From NCBI RefSeq assembly GCF_000226115.1, contig NC_016458.1, forward strand, positions 2,170,001 to 2,234,000: a stretch of DNA of 64,000 nt, given 5' to 3'. Positions 33,306 through 46,110 of this stretch are shown here, piece by piece. How positions within the stretch are numbered: the first letter of the stretch is position 1; each line of letters opens with the position of its first letter. This DNA comes from Thermothielavioides terrestris NRRL 8126 (lineage: Eukaryota; Ascomycota; Sordariomycetes; Sordariales; Chaetomiaceae). The position numbers and the translations under genes were made by a program. The notes beneath the pieces were generated by a model. The model was not told the origin of the DNA. It searched no databases and was given only the letters and a program-made list of their open reading frames with translations.

Positions 33306-34965
33306 ATGGCTGGACGGGTGCGCCAGCCCATCGACACCGGCGCGCTGGAGAGATGGATCGCCAAACACGTGCCCCAAATTGAGGTGCCGGTGGACGTCAA
33401 GCAGGTGAGCAGCGGTGATTCCGACGTCAATGCCTTATGTCTTATGCCTTTTGCTGGACAACGGCGCCCATGCTCACACTCTTGCTCTCCCAGTTCGGCT
33501 ATGGCCAGTCCAACCCGACCTACCAGCTGACCGCGGCCGACGGCCAGCGCTTCGTCCTCCGCAAGAAGCCGCCAGGACGGCTGGTGTCCAATACCGCCCA
33601 CAAGGTCGAGCGCGAGTACCGCATCATCCACGCGCTCGCCGGAACGGACGTGCCCGTGCCCAGGGCGTACTGCCTGTGCGAGGACCCGTCCGTCATCGGC
33701 ACGCCCTTCTACATCATGGAGTTCCTCGACGGTCGCATCTTCGAGGACCCCGTGATCCCGAACGTGCTGCCGGACCACCGCCGCGCCATCTGGGCCGACG
33801 CCGTGCGCACCCTTGCCAAGCTGCACCGCATCGATCCGCGCTCGGTCGGGCTCGAGAACTTCGGCAAGCCCAAGGGCTTCTACTCCCGCCAGGTGGCCAC
33901 CTGGCGCGCCGTGTGCGACGCCCAGGCCGCCGTCCGCGACGTCGACACCGACGAACCCGTCGGCCAGCTGCCCCATTTCGCCGAGCTGATGGCCTTCTTC
34001 GCCGACGAGCGCCAGCAGCCCGCCGACCGCGCCACCCTCATCCACGGCGACTTCAAGATCGACAACCTCGTCTTCCACAAGACCGAGCCGCGCGTAATCG
34101 GCATCTTGGAGTTCGTTGCCCTTCCTTTCCCGCCTGCTCCCCCCCTTCCCCCATTCTCTCTCGTATTACCTCTCTCACACACACTAACACGTCCCCTCCT
34201 TCCAGCTGGGAGATGTCCACAATCGGCCACCCATACTCCGACATCTCGAACCTGCTGACCCCTTACTTCACCGCCCGCCTCGACCCGCGCCGCTCCGTCA
34301 ACGTGCACCCGGGCTTCCTGCCGCGCGCCACCCGCGGCCTGCCCACGCCAGACGAGATCACCACGCTGTACTTCACCGTCGTCGAAAGGCCCTCCCCCTC
34401 TTCCTCTTCCTCCTCCTCCTCCTCCTCCTCCACAAGCACAAGCAGAGGCACCAACCCCTCGTCCTTCCCGCGCGACCAGCCGGACGACGACGACGACGAC
34501 GACTACTTGCAAGAGCCGTTGACCGCCCCGCACGACCGCCGCCGCGAGCTGCAGTGGGCCATGGCCTTCAACATCTTCCGCCTGGCCGCCATCTGCCAGG
34601 GCATCGCGGCGCGCCAGGCCGGCCGCCAGGCGAGCAGCGAGCATGCGCGGCGGCACGCCGACGCGCGCGGGCCGCTGGCCGAGTTCGCGTGGGTCCTGGT
34701 GCGCAGCGCCAGGGCGTCGTCGTCCCCTTCTTCTTCGTCCTCGTCGGCGCCGTCGGCGGCGTCGTCGTCGTCGCGAAGCGCGGGGGAGCCGGAGCGAAGG
34801 GTGGGTGATGAGGGCGGCGATGCGGCGGATGGGGGAAGGGCTGAGTCTGCGTTAGGAGCGTCTGGATCCGAGTCCGGGTACGGAGCCGGGTCTGGGTCCG
34901 GGTTGGGAGAGGAGCAAAGACAGGGTGGTTGGGGAAGAGGGAGGGGGGATGGGTCCAAGTTGTGA
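33306..34965 (+). CDS. APH-fold kinase, ACAD10/11-like
   Basis: A predicted small-molecule kinase of the aminoglycoside phosphotransferase / choline kinase fold, closest to the domain found alone in fungi and fused to acyl-CoA dehydrogenase in ACAD10/11. Human ACAD10/11 kinase domains act on 4-hydroxy acids; the fungal substrate is unproven. Exons are 33306-33404, 33494-34110 and 34206-34965, giving 491 aa. The second intron starts GTTCGT, a weak donor, but it restores the key ILDWE motif (D239). Landmarks: FGYGQSNPTY (nucleotide loop), FVLRKKPPG with the ATP Lys, EREYRIIHAL, FYIMEFLDG, LAKLHRID, and catalytic HGDFKIDN (H217, D219, N224). The C-terminal domain is interrupted by a poly-Ser/Thr and acidic insert (about 300-340) and ends in a Ser, Gly and Asp/Glu-rich tail of about 100 residues not typical of the family. 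Confidence 0.87.
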
Positions 34966-37164
34966 CTTCGTTTCCCTGTTACTGGTCTGTATAGGTACAC
35001 AGCAGCAACGCATGATGTGGACCAGCTGGCGGTGGGAAGCAACCATCATCTATCTAGAAAATTTTAGACAAACAAGCGGCTGCATATGTGCAGCAGTGAT
35101 GCGGCGAGCCTCGTCGGTCGGCGCGGAAAGCGAACCATATCATCATACTCCGTACTGCTGCATGGATATAGTCACGCCGTCCCAACGTTCCCGCATCGTC
35201 GCTGACTAGCAGGGTAGGAACGAAAGACCTGGTACGCAAGACAGTAAAGGTGTGCTTACTGCACCAGGTGGAAGTATATACATGCTCTTTAGAGGTGAGC
35301 CGACGTCCCCCATAATAGGTACCGTCGCAGATTCAGTATTCTCTATAATCATTCCTCACAGTGCCTCCCCCAGTGGTACCCGCCCTCGCTCAGCAGCCGA
35401 CATTCTGATACTCATTTACTCCGTATCTACTACCTACCTCACTTACAGTGCACATACCTAGCTAGCTAATCTACCAGGTAGCCACCCCTTGAACCTTAAC
35501 CCCAAGGGTCTAGTGTAGTATTCGAGATCCCATCAGTCCATCCACCTTACTGAGAAAGACTACAACGTTTCACGGGCGAGAACACCAAGATGGGCAAAAC
35601 GACTTACCTCACCGATGTCCGCCTCGCCACCCACCATCGCCAACAACCCCCACCCCCACCCTCCCCACCATCACGATCCTAATGTCACTTGCGCCTCGAA
35701 CCGACAGACCACACATCCCACGTCCCCAAGCACGGCACGGCAGCAGAAAAGACGCAGCAGCTTTACACGACGTTGATATTTATTGCCCCGCTCTGCTGAT
35801 CGGCTAGTGCGCATAGTACCTCTTCGCTGGGAAGCGCTAAAGCAAACGAAAAAAAAGAGAAAGGAGGAGAGCGAAAAAGACACACAAGTCATGCTGAGAG
35901 TGGTGTCTGTCCTGTATTGGCCCTGCACTTGCCCACCCGATTACCGTCAATGTCCATTCTGTTCTGTCTGTTGCTCCGTCTGCCCGCCAACCCTTGTTCC
36001 GCATCCCAATCACAAGTCCAAAGCCAACCAGCCCGAATCCCCCGACCGCTCCTTGCCGGTATTATCATCACACGTGACGAATAATGAAATCAGCACTCTG
36101 GTTCTAAAAACGCATCCTTGACTGCTTCCGCCTCATTGCCGGCCGACGGTCATTTCGCTTTCCGTCCGCCCCGCTGTGTGTTGTCTCTCCCCCACGCGGA
36201 GAAGGGGCACGCATCGAGAGGAAAAGTACCGTCGCGATGAGGCCTTGTCTGATCCTCCGTCTGGTCCTCCCCACCCACTGAAGGGGAGAAAGAAGACAGA
36301 CGATGGGCCGAGCTAACCCATCGCCATGGGCAGACCACCCCCAGGAGGGAGCGGGCCCGATTAAAATGCCGAGGCCGGACCGTTCGTTGCCCAGCCCATG
36401 CCAATTAAGCAATCCATAACTGACCGCCTGATCTTCCCAGAGCCCGACCAGAAAGGAAGAAAAAGGAGAAAAAAAGAAGAGAGCAAAACAGCGTCAAATC
36501 AACCCGGGCCGTCTATAGTGCATGTATGCATTCTCTGTGATGCTGTAGAGACAGGAATGAAATAGGAGGAAAAGAAAAAGGAGAAAGAGAAAATCGCCTT
36601 GTCTGCCGCAATCTCTGCCAATCGAGTGCTCCTGGCCGACCAGCATGTTATTTTTTTCCGAGATGGGGCGAGGGGACATGGATAGGTGCCGATAGGTGTC
36701 CATGTCTGGATTCTCAAACGCAAACGGCGGGAGTTTTGGAGGTCCTTAGCCACTGCTGTGCTCGGATTCTCATCCTCCTGCTCTTGTTGGTCCGCGCCCC
36801 GCATTGGTGGGTAACCACGCTTGGGTTGTGGGTTGTTCTGTGGACGATACGTGGTGCCGCTGCTGCTCTGCCCGACACCGCTCGTTATCCGGAACCAGCA
36901 TCTGCTCGTTGGATCTCGCGCTCCTCAAATGCCTCTCGGGTTCCAGCCCGGGTTCTGCTGCCTGGGAAGCACTCATCCTCAACCACGAGAAGGTCGTGTC
37001 CGTTCTGTAGAGCTTCCGCTGCTGGGAAGATTCGAGTCATCGTTCGGTAACCGTGCCACGACGCTTCGGATCAGCGTCGTTAGATGCTAAGGCCCGGCAG
37101 CTGCTGGTCAACCGTGCCTTCGGTGTCTGGTTACGTCAGAACCTCGCTCGGTATGTCCGCCATG
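34966..37164. other. Convergent intergenic region
   Basis: 2.2 kb between the kinase-like gene (+) and the RING gene (-). ATACTCCGTACT (about 35148) and TTACTCCGTATC (about 35418) belong to a motif recurring through the window. No gene is supported; part is probably 3' UTR of the RING gene. Confidence 0.55.
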
Positions 37165-39877
37165 CTACTGCGACTGGCCCGCAGCGCCACCCGTATTATT
37201 CGAAACGACGCCTCCGCTGTTTGATGGACCCTGGAAGCCCAGCGTGTCGGACACCACAAGCGGCGGAAGCTGCGGAGCCGAAGCCGGAGCCGGAGCCTGA
37301 GCCGGAGCCGGAGCCGCGTTGTTGAGGGACATGCCGGAATAGTAGGGTGGGTTGGTCGTGACTGGCAGGATCGAATGGGACGTTCCGTAGCCTAGTGCAA
37401 ACCCGGTCGGGGTCATACTTGGATCCCCCATCGGATGCTCGGCCGGCGCGGCATCATGCGAGGGGCGCCCCGGGTTCACCGGCTGGTGAAAAAGGGGTTG
37501 GTTATTATTATGCGCCATGGGCTGCCTCATAGAGCGCGCCGTCAGTAACTGGCTCGGAATCCGCGCATATGGGCCAGGCCAAGGCAAAAAGCTGGGGGGT
37601 GTTACACGCTCACGAGGGGGGCTCTGATGTGGGGCAGTCGGCGCCCCCGCTGGATAGGAAAAGGTGGAAGCACGGCTGACCGGACCGCTGAGCGGCTGGC
37701 CGGGATGGAAACTGCCATGGCGGGCCCGGGTTCTCCTTCGGTTTTCCGCGACGTCGGAAGAAGGAGGCGATCTCCGTTCTCTGGCGGCAGCGAAGGGCCT
37801 GGCGGCGGTGGGGTCCAACTCGTCTTGCCTGGCCCTAATACGGATATCGCGTTGTTGCTGCGAGATAATGCGGAGGAAGGCTTCGTCACTAGCGGGCCAG
37901 TAAGCAACGTGATCCAAACTGCAATCAGAGAATAAGGAAGCGGGGTCCACCAACGTAACCAAGGACGACGAGCTTCTCTGGGTGCGGAGTTGCGAGCGGT
38001 AAAGGTTGTGGAGCGCCCGGAAACTTGGGGTAAAGGCGGGCTCCGAAGGGACCTTGTCACGACAGTAAGGGCAGCTGTCTGACTCCTCAAACCACTTCTT
38101 GATGCAGTGGTCGCCGAACACGTGCTGGCACTTGGGCAGACGCAAAGGGGCCTCGATGACCCCCTCCGGACTCGGCTGGCCAAAGTCGTTGTAGCAAATG
38201 ACGCACGCTGCAGGAGGCGGTTAACAACGGAGGAACACACACAACTGCAGACGGGCAGGAGAAGGGCCCCAACTTACTTCTCTCGTTCTCGGGCAGACTG
38301 GCCGGATCCACGCTCTGGAGCTGGGTGAGCGCCTGCTTAGACGCCACTCGCTTAGAGGGCATTTGTCCCCGGATGATCTGGGCGATGCGGACGGGGTCTT
38401 CAATGTGGGTGACCTGGCCGTCGTATCGCCGCAGCACAAACTCCTCCGGTTCACCCGGGGACGAGCTAAGCTCGGCATCGCTATCATCGCTCGGCTGCCG
38501 GGCTGATGAACGGCCGAGTTGGAGGCGGTGCCGGCCATCGCTGGATGGGGCGCCGGGAATCGGTCGAGGAGTTGCCGGGAGGTCGGAGTCGGAGGCTACG
38601 TTGTGATAGTTTTGGAGGAAGCTGGTCAGATTGACGTCCGGGGGAGCTGGCAGCCGAAGGGCGGGAGTAAGTGTTGATGACGGGCCGGAAGACGACGAAA
38701 AGGGTGGCGGACGGCTGGCAGAGGCAGCGGAAGTCGCCGGAGCAGAGGGACTCGACTCTCGGGAGTGCCGTCTGGCTTGTGGGACGGAGTGCAACCCAGC
38801 GGGAGGCTGGCTCGAGTTCTGACTCAAAGACGGGAGGTTGGCAGCGATGCCGCGTACCGGCGGGGGAGAAGAAGCATCTCGGCTGCCTTGCTCGGCACTC
38901 ATGGGGGTGTGACTCGGTGGGGTTGAGTGGTCTTGCTGATTTGGTTGACCGGGCCGGCCGAGCTGGCTCTCGTCCGGCCGGCCCTGCTGCGAAGCGGCGT
39001 ACAGCGGAGGTTGCTGCGAGGACATAGGGTATATCTGCGGCGGATAGCTGGGAGGGCGGTGATGGTATGCCTGCTGGAAGGCCAGCGGGTTCCAGGAATC
39101 GAGGTGGGGGAGGATCTGGTGGGTCGGGAGCAGGGAAGCACCGCGGTGACCGCCTGCACCGCCAGCACCGCTCGAGCTGCCGCCAAAAAGCGGATCGGTG
39201 CCTGGCGGTCTCGACTGCAGGCTGGGGGGAATGGGGACGGGGATGTTGGATGTCGATTGCCACGAAGCACCCGGACGCGGGCCCTGGAACCAAACCGCGC
39301 CGGACGAGTGCACCGGGTCGTAGAGCGATTGATGCGAATACAGGTGCGATTGCGGAGGCGGCAGGGCTGGCTGGTGGGGAGGAGGCAGTTGAGGTGGCGG
39401 CGGTGGTTGAGAGTGAGACTGAGGTTCAGGTTGGGGTTGAGGTTGAGATTGAGATTGAGGCTGGTGTTGGGAATCGGATGAAGATTGCGGAAGCCGAGGT
39501 TGTGGGAGACTTCCGGTTGCGGAGGAGGCGGAGGAGGAGGAGGAGGAGGAGGGGTGGAGGGCCTGGCCTTGCAAGGCAGGAGCGGGGGAGGAGACCTGTG
39601 AGAGCGCCGGTGGCAGCAGCTGGTGGCGGTGCGGGTGCTGGTGCCGCAGCTGGTGTGGCGGCGGTCGGAAGTACGGATCGAAGTGCGGAGGAGGAAGGGT
39701 CGATGCGTGGTGTTGTTGCTGTTGCTGCTGCTGCTGCTGCTGCTGCTGTTGGGCATGGAGGTATGGACACCCCTGATGCTGGTGCAGTCCACGAAAATCT
39801 GCACTGTTCGTGGCTGCCTGCCCGGCCGCAACTTCGGGCTGATGCAGCATAAAGTCCATCTGATCCAGGGCGGCCAT
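37165..39877 (-). CDS. Glutamine-rich RING finger protein
   Basis: A probable E3 ubiquitin ligase. Exons on the minus strand are 39877-38278 and 38207-37165, split by a 70-nt intron (GTAAGT...CTGCAG), giving 880 aa. The intron lies immediately before the RING, so splicing places TCVICYNDF in frame. RING residues: C535, C538, C560, H562, C568, C579, C582, in CVIC...LPKCQHVFGDHCIKKWFEES...CPYC. The position usually holding the fifth ligand (Cys or His) is Gly565; nearby H567 may substitute. The N-terminal half is low-complexity with a poly-Gln run (CTG repeat 39711-39750), Pro/Gln/Ser-rich, followed by a conserved LTSFLQNYHN and EEFVLRRYDGQVTHIEDPVRIAQIIRGQMPS region. A Pro-Ala run ends the protein. 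Substrate is unknown. The first ATG, MAALDQMDF, is used. Confidence 0.85.
39711..39750 (-). repeat. CAG/CTG repeat (poly-Gln)
   Basis: A trinucleotide tract encoding about 13 consecutive Gln in the RING protein's N-terminal region. It is mostly pure CAG on the coding strand, so length polymorphism between strains is likely. Confidence 0.85.
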
Positions 39878-42800
39878 GGCGGAAACTGGACACCGGAAAC
39901 CGAACTTTGCTGCACACCTAGCAAGGCGCCCGTCCGTCCCGTCCTGCTGGAAACGACTCCCTCCAAGCAGCCACTGGGTCCAGATCTCGAGGAGATCTTG
40001 TCGACCTTAGCAGCAGCACTTAGTACGAGCCCAGACGAGGTCCGCAGTCACGCCGCTGTTCAGCCCTCGCACTGCACCGCGATGCACCACGGCTACCTGC
40101 AGTGCTCTGGGCTGGGGTGTCCCAGGCGGTGCGGTTCTCAGCCCCTGCCGTTTCCCCCAGCCTAGTGCAAGAGGCGCACGCAGCAAGAGAGCGACACCCT
40201 TCTCTATCCCTGTTCCCTCTCCCTCTCTTTCTCGCTCTTCCGCCCGATTGCTGTTGTTGCTGTTGCGGCTGGCGCTGCTGTCCGCCGTGGCACCCTACGC
40301 CTCGGGCTACCCGTGCACTTCGCAGTCAATGTCGGGTTTGCGCCAAAGCTCTTTCGGAAGTCGCCCAACCCTCAGCCGTCGTCTTCTCCCGGGTCAAAGG
40401 CTGGCTGTCGTCCAGGCTGACTTTCTCCAACTCGTTCGGGGGTGATGTTGGTGTTCTATCGGAAATCAAAGCTCAGCGGCACAGCATACGGGAAAAGAGA
40501 GCAAGCTCAAGGCGGCTGACTGAACAGTCGTCCAGCGGTCGAGGTCAGGGGTAAAAGCGCCGGCGTTTGCTGCAAGGGCGTCCGCTTGCATCCCTTGGCT
40601 GTGCTCGAAGCGTCCGGTGTGATTGACCAGCGTATATGTCTGGCCTCAAATAGAGCCAGCAGGAAGAATAGCAAGTAAGTACGCTGCCAGATTCTCTTTT
40701 CCCCTCAGATCCAAGCGCTTTCTCCTTGGTGTCCTCGTGCCCCGTTCACAAGGACGTGTCCGCCTGGTCGGCCTGGTCCACGCGGGGGTTGCAAGTCGGC
40801 GGGACGTTTAACGATAAAGGACCGATAAGATACGTGCGATGTGTCGTCAGTGGGGTTTGTGCAGGGGGCTAGACCATGCCCCTTGGCAATGATGGCGATG
40901 CGTTGGTGAGACGAGGACAGGATTGACCAGGAGTGAGGGCAACGGGAAAGGGAGGAGAATGTGCGGGTAGCCAGGCTGGGGATGGCGTCGGTTTTGTATC
41001 ATCAAAGAACCTCAGGAAGGCATGGGGGTGTGAGGGGGCGCCTGGGGGGTTGTGAAGGGCGGAGCCACGCAAGGCAGTTCACAGTCTGGCCGTGCCAGGT
41101 CACCGAGTCGCAACAAGTCACCCCAGGTCTCCTGAGCGCAGCCAGCCAGCTCGCTTTTTCTGGTCACAGACTGTTACTAAGGCAGGGCAGACAGGTAGGC
41201 CGGCAGGGAGTGGCGGCACCAAAAAACACATGGGGAAGCCCATCGAGCAAGAGGGGGATCCTCGCATGCCTCGCATCGCTTGCTGTTAGCCGTCAGTCAG
41301 GTGGAGCGGGCGACTGCGACCGGCTGGATGTGTGATGTGTGCCAGACCCAAAGCGAAGAGGCAAGACAGGCTTTTCGCCCTGCTGTGCAAGGGTGGGCAG
41401 GGGAAAACAGCGTCTGGAACCTTGCGCAGTCTTTCCGCATGTGCTGTATGTCTGTACGGAATTGGTAACGTACGCTCACAGTTACTTGACAGCGCCATGG
41501 CGGCGTTGCTTTTAATTACAGAGAGGGGGGCCCGGGGGGCTTGCTGGGACAAAGCAAAGCAAAGCAGCCAAATGGGCCCACCACCAAGAAGCCTTGAATG
41601 CAGCAGCTCCTGGTTTGGGCCGCGGCGTCCCAAGTGCCCCCAGCCCGCCAGTGCCAGCGCGAATGTCAATGCCAACGTGGTGACGGATGGGATCGACCGC
41701 AGCGTGACGTCCAACATTAGTGAGGGTCCATCCTGTGTATGAGAGCAATTCCCCATCATCATTTTTCGGCCCAGCTAATGATCGCTGGCTCATTTGCGCC
41801 CAAGCAAAACCTCTGGGCGGGGCCTCCCTGCGTCGCCCGTGGGCGGCAATCAAATGATGGCTGAGGGCTTGGGGCCAACTGGGCCGTCGACCATGCATGG
41901 GATTGTTGGGGCTTTTATGTCCTGCACCGCTTCGGGTTGCTTGGGCTGCTCTCCTCCGTCCGTATTGTCAGGTACCAGGTAAGTTAGGGAAACGGCCTCG
42001 CCTGCCGGATTGGACGCAGGCTTTGCTGCCTTACCTCACTGTATCCCGTCGGGGGGCGTGGCGGAGGGGGCAGGAAGGGTGACAAACGTCCAGTTATCCA
42101 CGCTGAGTGGACGACCAAAATGCCCAAAAAGGGGCCAGGAGGGTGCGACGGACCTTTGTCTGTCTTGCATGGGTCAGTGGTCTGTAGAGGACTCGCAACG
42201 ACTGGAATGAAACCGCACACGCACGGCGTATATAGCCTAGGAATGAGATGGCGGTAACTAACAGCAGGCACGGGAATCGCTGCATCCGAAGGGCCTTGGC
42301 CGCTGGTTCCGTGTCTCTGCTGCGCATCCGGCGAACCGCCAGTCATGCGGACTGGAACCGACTGGGCCGCAGTGTGCGGGCGGCGAGTGCGTGTTGGCTA
42401 GGTGCTGCTGACTGCTGAGGGTCATAAGCACTTCGAAGACGGGCTGTCGGTGCCACAACCCTGAACCCGCCGAGTTAGGTATTTACCGTTTTCGGACCTT
42501 AACTGACACGGTCTGGGCCAGCGCCACTTCATAAGATGCGGACTTCACTGTGCTTATTCGGTGCCTCCGGACGTTCCGCTCATTCACTGGAATTCAGAAT
42601 CGTCGATGCAGAGCGAGGACCCGGACTGCAATTGCTTCCAGGCTGTCAGTAAGCCGTCTGCACCTTCGCGGGCTTGGCCGAGGCAACCCTGTTTCTCAAC
42701 GTCTGACTGGCTTGCTGACTGCCTGGCCCTTTCCTCTCATCGCATCTAACGAAGTGTACGATACGAAATACCTCAGACCACTCGTCATATGGCCTCGGAC

Positions 42801-45800
42801 AGCGGAGATGCAGGACTGGGCTTGGCCAACTTTGCCGGTTGGGGTATCACAACTGGAGACTCAACCTGACGAAGCGATCCAGAGCTTCTTTTGCCCAGCG
42901 TATCCCGTGATAAGCGCATGCGTCGGTGTTCCCGCCCGGTCCCACGAATATCGAAGCATCACACCACAACTCGCCCTGCTGCTTCGTGTATTCCGACCCT
43001 TGCCGCGGACTGACAAAGTACTGTATGTACCTTACCTACATAACACGAGGGTAAGAAGTTCTTCCGTCTATTCCGTCTCCATACGCCACGGCACCATTGG
43101 ACTCCGCAGTCTCGGGTCGGGCAGACCTGCGTGCTGAGACCGATGTCGGCTCCCGCAGGGACTCGCTTCGTGCACAACGTAAAATCACAAGTCATTTGGA
43201 TGGATGACTTGACCATGACCTACAACTGGTGGACTTCGGCGACGAGCCCTCCAACCAGGTGCTCAGTAAACCTGCACGGCCTCCGTCGCTTTCGCAGCCG
43301 CCTGTGTGGTCAGCTGGGGTGCGCCCCTGTCTCTGAATGCCTCTTTCTATTGGCTACTGCAACAGCTGGATGCCCAGCGCTGGTACCTCGGCGACGACGA
43401 CGACGACAACAACAACATCACCGATGGCCTCGAATATCTCGCTGGTAGCATACAGGGAGTCTGGAAAGCCCGCTCAGGCCGGAAACGTGACCTTAACAGC
43501 CAAAGTTTGACTGCGAACGCGGTAATTACGCAGTACCGGTTATGGGCTTCGTAGCTCCGTATTCGTATTACCAGGACAGTTTCGGTACGGTTTCGGATAC
43601 CCAGGCTGGATCTGGAGCCACTGGAGAGCCCAAAACTCAGCGATCAAGCGCCGGCGATCCAAGTCGCAAACGGACCGGGAACGCCCCGCTGGAGCCAAGT
43701 GGTCAAATGGCCAAATACCTAGCCTGCTCGCCTCGCACATCCAGTTCCCAGGTCGTTACCCGACCCATCTCGGCCTTCAACTCTGGGCCCTCATCCAGCC
43801 CCAAAAGTCCACCCGAGGACAAAGCCGCGCCAACCGTCCGCCGCACGATGATGCCCTGGTATGCAACTTGGCGAGCTTCGGGCATGGCATGTTTGCACTC
43901 AAGCTGGCACCCGTGCTGAACTTGCACCCCGACATGGATTGTCAGGCAGGTTCCGGTGTGGGCTGCCTGACTCGCAGAGCATCATCCGGCTTCGAAACGC
44001 CCCAAAAACGCCCCAAAAACGCCCGTTCAGCCGAGTATTCCGTATGTCAGGTAGTCGGATTCCTTTGATTACCTTAACTACCTTACCCTGATGACCCAGG
44101 CCGGCCGACTTGGCGACGTCGCACTGCTGGCTGCCCGAGCGCGCCCGTCCTTTGCGCAGCAATGGTCTCGGAACAACGCTACCTACTGCGCATATATCGC
44201 AACCGTAAGCGCTTCCTTGTGCCGCAACCGTCTTGCAGCCACGCGAATACGCATGCTCTTCGCCACCACCCGGCCCCCCCCCCCCCGGTGCATCGCATTT
44301 TCCCCTCTCCCCCAAGCAAATAGTTACCCGCAGCTCCGCCAACGAGAAAGGGCCGCCCGCCGCGGGGCCGGGGTTCTCGCTCCTCATTTGGTCTCGGTTT
44401 GCATTGCCTGGGCAATAACTCATGTCTTTTCTTTTTCCGAAGCAACGCCGGGCGGGGGGTTCGGAGAGGGGGCCCAACATTCAGAGATGGGGGCTGATTG
44501 CAGCGCCGGCCCTTTTCCCGACCCCTTTCCCACTCACTCTCATTCACTCTCGCTCGTTTCGTGAGCCAACTTGACGAAAGTGGCCCGCCGGCTCTACTGT
44601 GTTGGGTAGGCAAATGACGCAAGTTGCGCCTCTGCAGCGTCACCAAAGGGGATGGATCCCAAACACTTTTTTTTCCAGCTTGGGGTCGGTTTGCGCACTC
44701 ATCCCATGCATTCCATTCCACGGCCGCCAGCCGAGCGATTAGTTGGCGGAAAAACTCGGGTCGTTGGGCTCGGCTTTGCCTCCGCAGGTCGCTCGGTCCG
44801 TTTCTTTGACTTCTGCGTCGGGCACGGAGCCGGCGAATCCCTAGCCTGCGGCTTTCCGTCTGCCGTCTCCGTCCGGCGGCGACAAGTGTGGAGCCCCCAC
44901 GGACGCCCGGATCCGGCAGTCGGGCCGGAACAGCGTAACGCCCCTTACGGAATACATAGCAGTCATCAAGGTTCTTTACCTACCCTGAGCAGGGGCTCTC
45001 TGCCTCACTAATCACGAACAAACCGGTGGCGTCCGTACCAAGCCATACCACACCAGCACAGCACTCCGCCACCGGCCCTCCCCCCCCCCCCCCTGGCCGC
45101 CGTGATACCGCAGCTTCCGAACCGCCCGTAGGCTGCTGCCACCGGCACGGTATGTACACAGTGACAGCAACTCACTCGCTTTCTTAATTTTCTGAGAACG
45201 CGACCATGTGTCTACTACTACACCGGATATCTTCGGACCTGGAACCCTTTCTGCGTGGCCAAACTTACGTTGCCTTTGTCTCTTCCGAGTCTGCCCTCCG
45301 TTCACGGTCCAAGTTGGTTCTGACGGAGAAGGCGGGCCATGACCCGCCGTCCCTTTAACCCCTCTTCCACCTCCCCCGGGGCAGCCGGAAGTCATTTCGA
45401 TATAAATCTCTACTGTGCAACGGACCTCGGTATGGGTTGGGATTCCACCTAGGTCTTGCGGTCTTGGGACTGAGACAGCTTCGGGTTGCCGTTGGCGCTG
45501 ACAGAACCGCATGCACTGGTTGGAGAGAGCGTGAGTTGCGCCCGGCGGCATGCTTCACAACCGTCTACGAAAAAGAGTTGACTGCTTCACCCACAATATC
45601 AAGGTATCATCAGCCCATTCGACCTTGCCTGTTGCAGCTCCACTGACCTGCGTATTTCATATTCCCCAGAAGACACCGTGTCTGTCTGTCTCTTACGAAC
45701 TCCCTCCCAATAGCCACAATTCATCTGCGGAATACGAGCCATTCTTCTTGATGCCTGCCGCGAAACCTGTTTTGCTCGAGTAAGTAACTACCGTCCATGT

Positions 45801-45916
45801 GATCATATGGATTACACCGCGGGTCTTCAACCCCTGGCACCAGCCAGAGAGACAAACCGGATCCATTCACCGGCCTTCCCCCCCATTATAACCCGTCCCT
45901 GAACAACTTGCCTCTC
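39878..45916. other. Long gene-poor stretch
   Basis: 6 kb with no gene I can support. Open frames up to 195 codons (42550-43137, beginning with a non-ATG codon) lack recognisable domains. Visible: C-runs near 44275-44287 and 45078-45091, and repeated TACGGAATA/TTCCGTA and TACCTTACC motifs (for example near 43031, 44069, 44949). The first part is presumably leader and promoter of the RING gene. Confidence 0.5.
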
Positions 45917-46035
45917 ACATACGACCACACCCGCTAGGCAACTCGGGATCCCGTCCGCTCTCCCATCGATAAGCTAGCGAGGGCCAGATTAGTAGTTGGG
46001 TCGGTGACGACCAGCGAATCCCTGGTGTTGTATGT
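45917..46035 (+). rRNA. 5S ribosomal RNA gene (dispersed variant)
   Basis: A 119-nt gene starting ACATACGACC and ending GTTGTATGT, which pair as terminal helix I (one G.U). It contains CCCGTCCGCTCTCCC, TTAGTAGTTGGG and CAGCGAATCCC, hallmarks of fungal 5S rRNA and of the internal polymerase III promoter. From family knowledge, the usual filamentous-fungal GGTGGGTGACCACC hairpin appears here as GGTCGGTGACGACC, a paired change that keeps base pairing. Helix II is CCCGCTAG with CTAGCGaGGG, again paired but different in sequence from the common type. A TTTT terminator starts 5 nt downstream at 46040, followed by more T-runs. It stands alone, as in Neurospora where 5S genes are scattered and come in sequence types. 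Confidence 0.92.
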
Positions 46036-46039
46036 TGCC

Positions 46040-46069
46040 TTTTGTTCTTTTTCGTCTTTTTTTATCACC
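46040..46069 (+). terminator. Pol III terminator T-runs
   Basis: TTTT at 46040-46043 directly after the 5S gene, then TTTTT and a run of seven T within 30 nt, giving primary and backup polymerase III stop signals. Confidence 0.7.
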
Positions 46070-46110
46070 CTCCTACTTTTGCCGGGTCGTTGGTTTTGAA
46101 TTTCCATTTT

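Noticed and set aside
33170..34078. 302-codon minus-strand open frame
   Set aside because: Antisense to the kinase-fold gene, which has all catalytic motifs in order.
39067..39852. 261-codon plus-strand open frame
   Set aside because: Antisense to the Gln/Pro-rich part of the RING gene; Gly/Ala/Arg-rich composition is a reflection of that sequence.
42550..43137. 195-codon open frame, plus strand
   Set aside because: Begins with a non-ATG codon; the residues show no domain, membrane segment or repeated pattern.
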